Source: an uncultured Christensenella sp.
GTDB taxonomy: Bacteria; Bacillota; Clostridia; Christensenellales; UBA3700
Direction of reading: 5' to 3'
NCBI GenBank assembly: GCA_910578245.1
Contig: CAJTPC010000032.1
Location: 1-11,822, forward strand
Length of the DNA: 11,822 nucleotides
The notes beneath the pieces were generated by a model. That model saw only the letters and a program-made list of their open reading frames with translations, ran no database searches and had not been told where the DNA came from. Position 1 is the first letter of the stretch, and each line of letters starts with the position of its first letter. This document shows positions 6,763 through 11,822 of the stretch, in pieces. The translations under genes and the position numbers were made by a program.

Positions 6763-6779
6763 TTTGACTTTCTTTGACC
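6763..6779 (-). promoter_or_regulatory. CtsR operator (direct heptad repeat)
   Basis: The minus strand reads GGTCAAAGAAAGTCAAA: two heptads, GGTCAAA and AGTCAAA, separated by 3 bases, a perfect match to the CtsR consensus RGTCAAA-NAN-RGTCAAA. It lies just downstream of the -10 box, over the expected transcription start, so bound CtsR would block initiation of ctsR-mcsA-mcsB-(clpC). Confidence 0.93.
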
Positions 6780-6787
6780 TTTGTTTT

Positions 6788-6815
6788 ATTATACCACTAT
6801 TTTTGACCTTGTCAA
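6788..6815 (-). promoter_or_regulatory. ctsR operon promoter with an extra CtsR half-site
   Basis: On the minus strand a perfect -35 TTGACA (6815-6810) is separated by 16 bases from a perfect -10 TATAAT (6793-6788), preceded by TGG as an extended -10. This is a very strong sigma-A promoter. The spacer holds one more CtsR heptad, GGTCAAA (6808-6802), without a good partner 3 bases downstream. Confidence 0.88.
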
Positions 6816-6855
6816 TACCTTTTATGCAAAAAAAATAGAAAAAATTGTGTAAACA

Positions 6856-6884
6856 TTGATTTATATAGATAAATAGTATATAAT
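6856..6884 (+). promoter_or_regulatory. galU promoter
   Basis: -35 TTGATT (6856-6861), a 17-base spacer and -10 TATAAT (6879-6884) on the plus strand. Transcription would start near 6891, leaving a leader of about 74 bases. It diverges from the ctsR promoter, with about 40 bases between the two -35 boxes. Confidence 0.8.
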
Positions 6885-6964
6885 AGATAAAAAATACAAT
6901 TACAGTTTTTATGACATCAACTGGCAAATAGCAAAGTTGACGTACGAACTTAATGAGAGGCGTT

Positions 6965-7828
6965 ATGATAAAAAAAGCCGTGATACCGGCTGCGGGATTC
7001 GGTACAAGATTTTTGCCTGTAACTAAGGCGATACCTAAAGAGATGTTGCCAATAGTCGATACTCCTACCCTGCAGTACGTTGTGGAAGAAGCGGTAAAAA
7101 GCGGTATAACCGAAATATTGATAATTCTCGGCAAAAACAAAAAATGTATCGAGGACCACTTTGATATATCCGTTGAACTTGAACAATTACTTATACGTAC
7201 CAAAAAAAACGAGTATCTCAAGCAGATTAGAGATATTTCCAAAATGGCGCATATATACTATGTCCGCCAAAAGGAAATGAACGGTAGCGGTATGGCCGTA
7301 CTTGAAGCCGAAGCTTTTGTGGGTAACGAGCCTTTTGCCGTACTCTACGGCGACGATATTATCTACAATCCGCAAAAGCCCTGCCTTAAACAGCTCATTG
7401 ACGCGTACGAAACGACCGGCAAAATTATACTCGGCTGTCAAGAAGTGCCGAAAGAAGAAGCAAGTAAGTATGGTATCGTCAAGCCGGGAGCAACTAAAGG
7501 CAAGTATACCGAAGTAATTCGTCTTGTAGAAAAACCAAAGATTGACGAACTTCCCTCAACGCTTGCAAGTATCGGCAGATATATACTCACCCCTGATATT
7601 TTCGATATAATCAAACGCACACCCGCCATGGCAAACGGCGAAGTGTGTCTTACCGATGCAATTCAGACTATAGCCGATTCCACAGGCGCGTACGCCTATA
7701 CTTTTGAAGGCAGACGCTACGATGTGGGAGATAAACTAGGATATATCCAAGCTACTATTGAATACGGTCTAAGGGATGAAAAACTCAAAGACGGACTTAA
7801 AACGTATTTGAAGAACTTACAAATTTAA
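6965..7828 (+). CDS. galU: UTP-glucose-1-phosphate uridylyltransferase
   Basis: This cytosolic enzyme makes UDP-glucose from UTP and glucose-1-phosphate for cell-wall and surface polysaccharides, glycolipids and galactose use. The 287 residues fit the family: VIPAAGFGTRFLPVTKAIPKEMLP (from residue 6) is the nucleotide-binding loop, GDD at 129-131 is the metal-site region, VEKP is at 188-191, LTDAIQ is at 229-234, and YDVGDKLGY is at 252-260. ATG 6965 is chosen over ATG 6953 because GAGAGG lies just upstream and the protein then begins MIKKAVIPAAG as in relatives. One departure is RQKEMNGSGMAV (101-112), where GalU/GtaB proteins normally read GLGHAV. A sister nucleotidyltransferase with different sugar preference is possible, but the overall match favours GalU. 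It is monocistronic and diverges from ctsR. Confidence 0.92.
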   Translation: MIKKAVIPAAGFGTRFLPVTKAIPKEMLPIVDTPTLQYVVEEAVKSGITEILIILGKNKKCIEDHFDISVELEQLLIRTKKNEYLKQIRDISKMAHIYYVRQKEMNGSGMAVLEAEAFVGNEPFAVLYGDDIIYNPQKPCLKQLIDAYETTGKIILGCQEVPKEEASKYGIVKPGATKGKYTEVIRLVEKPKIDELPSTLASIGRYILTPDIFDIIKRTPAMANGEVCLTDAIQTIADSTGAYAYTFEGRRYDVGDKLGYIQATIEYGLRDEKLKDGLKTYLKNLQI

Positions 7829-7875
7829 TTATTCGGCAGTATTTCTCCTCTTCGATCGCAAGGCTAGTTACGCAT

Positions 7876-7897
7876 ATGTCGAGCGCAGTCGAGATGT
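7876..7897 (+). repeat. Dispersed repeat copy, plus orientation
   Basis: GTCGAGCGCAGTCGAGATG (about 7878-7896) corresponds to the minus-strand sequence TTCGAGCGTAGTCGAGAAAT of the copy at 7961-7980. The two copies therefore face each other across the hairpin at 7913-7950. The rest of 7829-7912 shows nothing else that I can identify. Confidence 0.5.
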
Positions 7898-7912
7898 TCC
7901 TTTTGAAGTTAT

Positions 7913-7950
7913 ACTAAAGGCGATATGCAATTCAGCATATCGCCTTTAGT
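7913..7950. terminator. Perfect 16-bp hairpin between convergent genes, probable bidirectional terminator
   Basis: ACTAAAGGCGATATGC (7913-7928) pairs with GCATATCGCCTTTAGT (7935-7950) around AATTCA. It lies between the 3' ends of galU and the M60 gene, where a terminator for both is expected. The T-runs are weak (TTTAGTT on plus, TTTAGTAT on minus), so termination efficiency is uncertain. It could instead be the core of the surrounding repeat cluster. Confidence 0.55.
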
Positions 7951-8010
7951 TGCGGTTGAGATTTCTCGACTACGCTCGAAATGACATTGTATTTTGTCAT
8001 CTCGACCGCA
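7951..8010. repeat. Structured dispersed repeat with nested inverted arms
   Basis: The outer arms TGCGGTTGAG (7951-7960) and CTCGACCGCA (8001-8010) pair with one G-T. Inside, ATGACA (7981-7986) pairs with TGTCAT (7995-8000), and TCGA/TCGA (7966-7969, 7976-7979) forms a small third stem, giving a three-branched fold. The sequence is of the TTTCGAGCGTAGTCGAGAAATCTC class that recurs at bacterial gene ends. It begins 8 bases after the M60 stop codon. Confidence 0.6.
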
Positions 8011-8018
8011 GCGTAATT

Positions 8019-11000
8019 TTAACTTTCTGTTGCTTGCCAAACGACAAACGAATCTATATTACTATTCTTCTTGTTGCATTTCACTTTAACCTTATGCTTA
8101 CCTTGAGAGAGTTCTTTCGATAAGAACGCTATTACCGTACGGTCGCTTGCATTATTCTTAAAGAAGTCCGAACTTACTTTTTGACCGTCAATGGTCACTT
8201 CAAAATCTCTAGTGAAGGCAGACGAAGATAACAACGCCAATCTATTACCCTCAAACGTGAATTCTACAGTTGCGCCCTTTTGTCCGACGACTACGTGTCC
8301 AAAGGACGCCATGGTAGACTTTCCTTCCCACTTGCCCTTATAAGTAAACATCTTGTCGTCAATGGAATACTTTGTTCCGCCCAGTTGTTCATAGTGCTCT
8401 ATAAAATCTATTCTACTGATAATTATATAATTATTGGACGACTTTGTTACTATCATTCTGTAATAACGGAACTTCGTCAATTCAAAGTCAACTACTATTC
8501 TGTTGTTGCTAATGATAGGCACGTCTGTATAATCTCCTATCTTAAAGAAATTCTCACCGTCAAGACTGCCATATAATTGGAAATCTTTTGGATATCTATA
8601 ATCTTGTCTTGGTTGCGTATAGGCGTACATTCTATTTGCAGTTATTTCTTTACCCATATCTACAGTGAAAATAAACGGTTTTTGCGCCGAAATCGATTGC
8701 GTATGGATATATGTGCTCAAGTCGCCGTCAACAAGATGCTCAGGCGCAAATTGTTCCCAGTTGTTTGACCAAGGTACGTAGTTGACCATATCGCCATACA
8801 AAGTCTGCTTATCACTGTATATATAGTTATAATTATAGTTGTATGAGTAAGTTCTCATGTAGTGATATTCCGACGTAAAGTCCTTGTCTATAGACTCATA
8901 GTCCTCTCTGTATCCTACCGCATAATTGAGAGAAATCTTCTCAGGTGTTTCTATCGTATTGCCGTCTGCGTCGAGCATAGGCATTGGGTCGTCAAATTTA
9001 TTAAATCCAAGACCTATATAACTTGCTTGATTGCCTACCTGTCCCGTAATCATTACTTCTTTGAAATATACCCAATCGCCCTTCTTAAGATTTTCAATAT
9101 CATAATACGTTGATACCGAATTTATGTTATTGCCCGTCCATACGCTTGAAGAAGCTACGAGTTTATATTCTTTTCCGTCATTGATTTTGATATACAACGC
9201 GATATTCCATCTGCCTCTCAATGCAATACGGTATTTTCCGTCCTCATTTGCATAAAGTTTACCTTTAATCTCAACGACTGCATTTTTGGGAACTTCGTCT
9301 CCCTCTTTGTTGGTATACCATACGTCGGTATTACTGTTTTGCGTTCTATTGATATTGTCGCCTTCAATCTTATTTACGTAATGCGCGTATCCTGCCTCAT
9401 ATGCCTGAACTGCGTCGGTATAACCTGCGCCGTCGGCATAAGTATAAGTCGTACGCTGAACTACGTTCTTGTTCATTTCGTGAGACTGCTCAAATTCAAT
9501 TATCAAATCCACGTCGTCAATGTTGGTATATACGCCTTGAGTGTCTTTGACCTCCAACGTTGCAATTATCTTGCCGGACAATATCTCTTTATTCGGATTG
9601 AAGAGGTAATGCTCGTCATCAACTTTTTTGATAGTGCCGTTGATTTTTTGTCCGTCTTGAGCTTTAACGCTCTTGACGGTATAATTGAATCTTTCCGGTA
9701 TAACGATACTTCCGCTTTGATAAATACCGCTGTCGCTATAGACTTTATATCTTGATAAGTCAATATTGAATTCTTCTCCGTATTTTATTACGAAAGGCTG
9801 TTGGGTATTGAAATATACCTTCTCGCCGTCATATACGTAACTTCTTCCCGTCTGATATACGGACGCCATTGGAATAAACAACGGATAATTTTTCGACTTT
9901 GCATTGTCAAGTACGCTCTGCGACACGTTATAACCAATCAAATCTTTATAATAGTACGTCATGTCGTTGTGAGAGGTATTCATACATGCGTTGAACCATG
10001 TGTCAACCGACTGTCCGCCGGAATGTCTGATTATCTCGATATACGTCTCTTGACCGAAGTTGTGCAATAAGTTGGCGTATATAGCAAGTCCTTGTCTGCC
10101 ATTGCTATATCTGCCGTTGATGACTTGATCTGCCGCCCAAGTTGCGCTTGTATAACAATTCCAACCGGACAAACCGCCTCCGCCATAGGACGCCAAAGTT
10201 CTTGCGGAAGAGATGTGCGTCAACCAACTGTATTCCACAAGATTGAGCGCATTGTTGGTTACTTCTCCACCGTTGCCTACGCCGAAACCTTGGAAGTTGT
10301 GGTTATATTCGTGCATGTTACCCCATGCGCCGCCTCTAATATATTGATCTACTTTGAGAGAACCCGACATCCACCCGGCAGGACAGTTGACGCTCTGCTG
10401 ACTAGGGAAAGCCACCGCCGCGCCTGCCGCAACGAACGGATCGTATAAGAATACTATACCTTCTCTCTTATTGCGGGCATAATTGGAAATCAAAGATATC
10501 TTTTCCCAAAGCACACCCGCCTTGCGGACTTCTTCATACGTCGAGATTCCTGCATACGTTTTGGGTCCTGAGTGAAGAACTCCGCCGTCCCATACTTCCA
10601 AATCAAAGTACGGAGCGGACGACTTTGCATTCTCGTTATACTCGTCCTCAGTCGTATATCCCAAAATAAAGTGCGTATATCTCACTCCACCCGAAATCTT
10701 GACGTCTACAGTTACGTTGGTGTTGTGAATGTATATCGGTCCGCCTAGGAATGACCCAACGTACGCCGTATACGTATGAGTTTTCTCATCATAAGTCGCT
10801 GTGGTTTTATTTACTCTCATTGAATTGAGTATTACCGGCATACGGTTGACGTTTTTAGCCGACCATATATTATTTGCCTTAGTATTATAAAGCGCTTGAC
10901 CGATATGTACGAGAATTCCTCCCGTAGCATCCATATCCTCTTCGCTAATCTCAATCTTTATGACCTCTCCCGCAGGAGCGTAAAGTCCCGTCAAACTGTA

Positions 11001-11822
11001 AGAATTAGAATATCTGTGTCTTAACGTAACTTTCTTGACTATAGCAGGCTCATTGTCTGCAACGTCACCCATATACATACCCACCGATGCGGTATGCTTA
11101 TATAATTTTTGACCCGTCGCCTCTCCGTTTAGATAGAGATTACCGTCTGCGTCCATTGAATCATAAGTACCCTTGGGATAACCGTCGCTACCTATTCTTG
11201 TATGTATCGAACAAAGTTTCCAACTTTCTAGAATAACCGCTTTTTTCTGCTCTGCAGTCAACGATTGAGTATATCCGTACTTAGGATACCCCTGCTCCAA
11301 GCCTCCGTTTTTCATTTCGGTCGGTATCTTTCTATCAACTTCGCCGAGATACTCTGCAGAAAATCCCACTTCAGTGTTATTCAAATAAGGTCTGTTATAC
11401 GTATTATTAAGCGCGCAAGCCCTAAGACTCAATACGAGTATCAGAATTGTCAAGAATACTAAAAGTACTGATACTACTATGAGTATTATTTTTTTCAAGT
11501 TTGGCTCGGCAATAGTAGTTTCTACGGCGCCACCAGCAGCTTTCTTTGGTTTTACGTCTCTTGCCATTACTTTTTTAGGCTTGGTGTCAGCAACCAATGT
11601 AGCGCCGACTTCGCTCGGAGGTGTCTTTGCCTTTCTATCGGCAAATGCGTTTGTCTTTGTCGGCTCGGCTTTCTTCGCTGTCGCCGTTGCCTTTGCAGGT
11701 TCGGCTTTCTTCGCTGTCGCCGTTGCCTTTGCAGGTTCGGACTTCTTCACTGTCGCCGTTGCCTTTGCAGGCTCGGCTTTCTTTGCTGTCGCCGTTGCCT
11801 TTGCAGGTTCGGCTTTCTTTGC
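8019..11822 (-). CDS. Membrane-anchored M60 (enhancin-like) zinc metalloprotease with carbohydrate-binding modules; 5' end outside window
   Basis: M60 proteases cleave mucin-type glycoproteins. Residues are numbered from GTG 11750, which is probably not the start: the frame stays open through in-phase repeats to the window edge. Residues 1-85 are Lys/Ala/Pro-rich and cytoplasmic by the positive-inside rule. Residues about 86-108 are a single membrane segment ending LSLRAC, and the rest is extracellular. The M60 core at about 230-620 has HEYNH (480-484) and GGEVTNN with E496, the HExxH-plus-Glu zinc site. Then come a beta-rich spacer, a PA14-like region (about 765-920), a Tyr/Asn-rich linker (967-979), an F5/8C (CBM32-like) domain (about 985-1120) and a C-terminal beta-sandwich (about 1125-1241) ending in the SQGKHKVKV pattern. 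A lipoprotein is unlikely because Arg precedes Ala-Cys. The protease call is firm, the accessory module names moderately so, and the host-mucin substrate is inferred. Confidence 0.9.
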   Translation of the reverse strand, partial: AKKAEPAKATATAKKAEPAKATATVKKSEPAKATATAKKAEPAKATATAKKAEPTKTNAFADRKAKTPPSEVGATLVADTKPKKVMARDVKPKKAAGGAVETTIAEPNLKKIILIVVSVLLVFLTILILVLSLRACALNNTYNRPYLNNTEVGFSAEYLGEVDRKIPTEMKNGGLEQGYPKYGYTQSLTAEQKKAVILESWKLCSIHTRIGSDGYPKGTYDSMDADGNLYLNGEATGQKLYKHTASVGMYMGDVADNEPAIVKKVTLRHRYSNSYSLTGLYAPAGEVIKIEISEEDMDATGGILVHIGQALYNTKANNIWSAKNVNRMPVILNSMRVNKTTATYDEKTHTYTAYVGSFLGGPIYIHNTNVTVDVKISGGVRYTHFILGYTTEDEYNENAKSSAPYFDLEVWDGGVLHSGPKTYAGISTYEEVRKAGVLWEKISLISNYARNKREGIVFLYDPFVAAGAAVAFPSQQSVNCPAGWMSGSLKVDQYIRGGAWGNMHEYNHNFQGFGVGNGGEVTNNALNLVEYSWLTHISSARTLASYGGGGLSGWNCYTSATWAADQVINGRYSNGRQGLAIYANLLHNFGQETYIEIIRHSGGQSVDTWFNACMNTSHNDMTYYYKDLIGYNVSQSVLDNAKSKNYPLFIPMASVYQTGRSYVYDGEKVYFNTQQPFVIKYGEEFNIDLSRYKVYSDSGIYQSGSIVIPERFNYTVKSVKAQDGQKINGTIKKVDDEHYLFNPNKEILSGKIIATLEVKDTQGVYTNIDDVDLIIEFEQSHEMNKNVVQRTTYTYADGAGYTDAVQAYEAGYAHYVNKIEGDNINRTQNSNTDVWYTNKEGDEVPKNAVVEIKGKLYANEDGKYRIALRGRWNIALYIKINDGKEYKLVASSSVWTGNNINSVSTYYDIENLKKGDWVYFKEVMITGQVGNQASYIGLGFNKFDDPMPMLDADGNTIETPEKISLNYAVGYREDYESIDKDFTSEYHYMRTYSYNYNYNYIYSDKQTLYGDMVNYVPWSNNWEQFAPEHLVDGDLSTYIHTQSISAQKPFIFTVDMGKEITANRMYAYTQPRQDYRYPKDFQLYGSLDGENFFKIGDYTDVPIISNNRIVVDFELTKFRYYRMIVTKSSNNYIIISRIDFIEHYEQLGGTKYSIDDKMFTYKGKWEGKSTMASFGHVVVGQKGATVEFTFEGNRLALLSSSAFTRDFEVTIDGQKVSSDFFKNNASDRTVIAFLSKELSQGKHKVKVKCNKKNSNIDSFVVWQATES
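11643..11822 (-). repeat. 36-bp in-frame minisatellite encoding AKKAEPAKATAT units
   Basis: Four 36-base units (11679-11714, 11715-11750, 11751-11786, 11787-11822) are nearly identical, and a degenerate fifth lies at 11643-11678 (AKKAEPTKTNAF). Each encodes 12 residues, AKKAEPAKATAT, with one variant VKKSEPAKATAT whose GTG gives a misleading start codon at 11750. The array continues past the window. A length that is a multiple of 3 lets copy number change without frameshift. Confidence 0.93.

Noticed and set aside
6911..6931. Six-codon leader ORF in the galU 5' UTR
   Set aside because: It has no ribosome binding site and no regulatory codon run or attenuator-like hairpin, so it is probably chance.
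6745..7242. Long N-terminal extension of ctsR on the minus strand
   Set aside because: It would run through the ctsR promoter, the operator and the galU gene. The GTG at 6744 with AGGAGG 6 bases upstream gives the normal CtsR length.
8819..8846. AT-rich run encoding YNYNYNYIY as a possible slippage locus
   Set aside because: It is short and imperfect, and sits where a linker between the PA14-like and CBM32-like domains is expected. Nothing suggests phase variation.
9339..9755. Plus-strand open frames opposite the M60 and clpC genes (for example 9339-9755 and 2140-2742)
   Set aside because: They mirror highly conserved coding sequence on the minus strand, lack ribosome binding sites and show no recognisable protein features.
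11748..11750. GTG as start codon of the M60 gene
   Set aside because: The frame remains open through two further identical 36-base units to the window edge. The GTG is a one-base variant of an Ala codon inside the repeat and has no ribosome binding site.

Overview
The window looks like chromosome from a low-to-moderate GC Gram-positive (Firmicutes) bacterium, probably an anaerobic, gut-type member of class Clostridia. The reasons are the ctsR-mcsA-mcsB-clpC heat-shock operon with a textbook CtsR operator, strong AGGAGG ribosome binding sites, sigma-A type promoters, a long-form HPF, and an anaerobic (oxygen-sensitive) sulfatase-maturase-like radical SAM protein. No rRNA, tRNA, CRISPR array or intact transposon was seen. 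A finer taxonomic call would be guesswork.

Layout. At 1-250 there is no intact gene. This stretch holds a heptamer-repeat tract, a short minus-strand remnant resembling the C-terminal end of a leucine-rich-repeat surface protein, a copy of a dispersed TCGAAATGACA-type repeat, and a perfect 15-bp palindrome just upstream of a promoter. At 363-884 (+) is hpf (ribosome hibernation), converging on a radical SAM/SPASM sulfatase maturase at 944-2038 (-) across a bidirectional terminator. From 6744 down to 2110 (-) runs ctsR-mcsA-mcsB-clpC: the repressor, the zinc-finger activator, the protein arginine kinase and the AAA+ unfoldase. McsB phosphoarginine-tags proteins, ClpC recognises and unfolds them for ClpP, and CtsR represses the set. 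The first three genes are tightly coupled, but mcsB and clpC are separated by a second heptamer-repeat tract. Divergent from ctsR is galU (6965-7828, +), which makes UDP-glucose for envelope glycans. A repeat-rich, hairpin-rich convergent junction (7829-8018) separates galU from a very large membrane-anchored M60/enhancin-like metalloprotease (8019 to beyond 11822, -) with PA14-like, CBM32-like and a further C-terminal beta-sandwich module.

How the parts relate. The hpf and ctsR-clpC genes are stress and proteostasis functions. The M60 protease, built like host-glycoprotein (mucin-type) proteases, and the sulfatase maturase both fit growth on sulfated host glycoproteins, but no sulfatase is present in the window, so that link is inference.

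Most unusual signals: (1) two homologous heptamer tracts (minus-strand consensus RTAAGAR) that each begin on the stop codon of a minus-strand reading frame and put TAA in all three frames; (2) a 36-bp in-frame minisatellite encoding a Lys/Ala/Pro/Glu/Thr cytoplasmic tail on the M60 protease, running off the window edge; (3) a ClpC N-domain that keeps only one of the two phosphoarginine-pocket glutamates known from Bacillus subtilis; and (4) dispersed structured repeats at gene ends.
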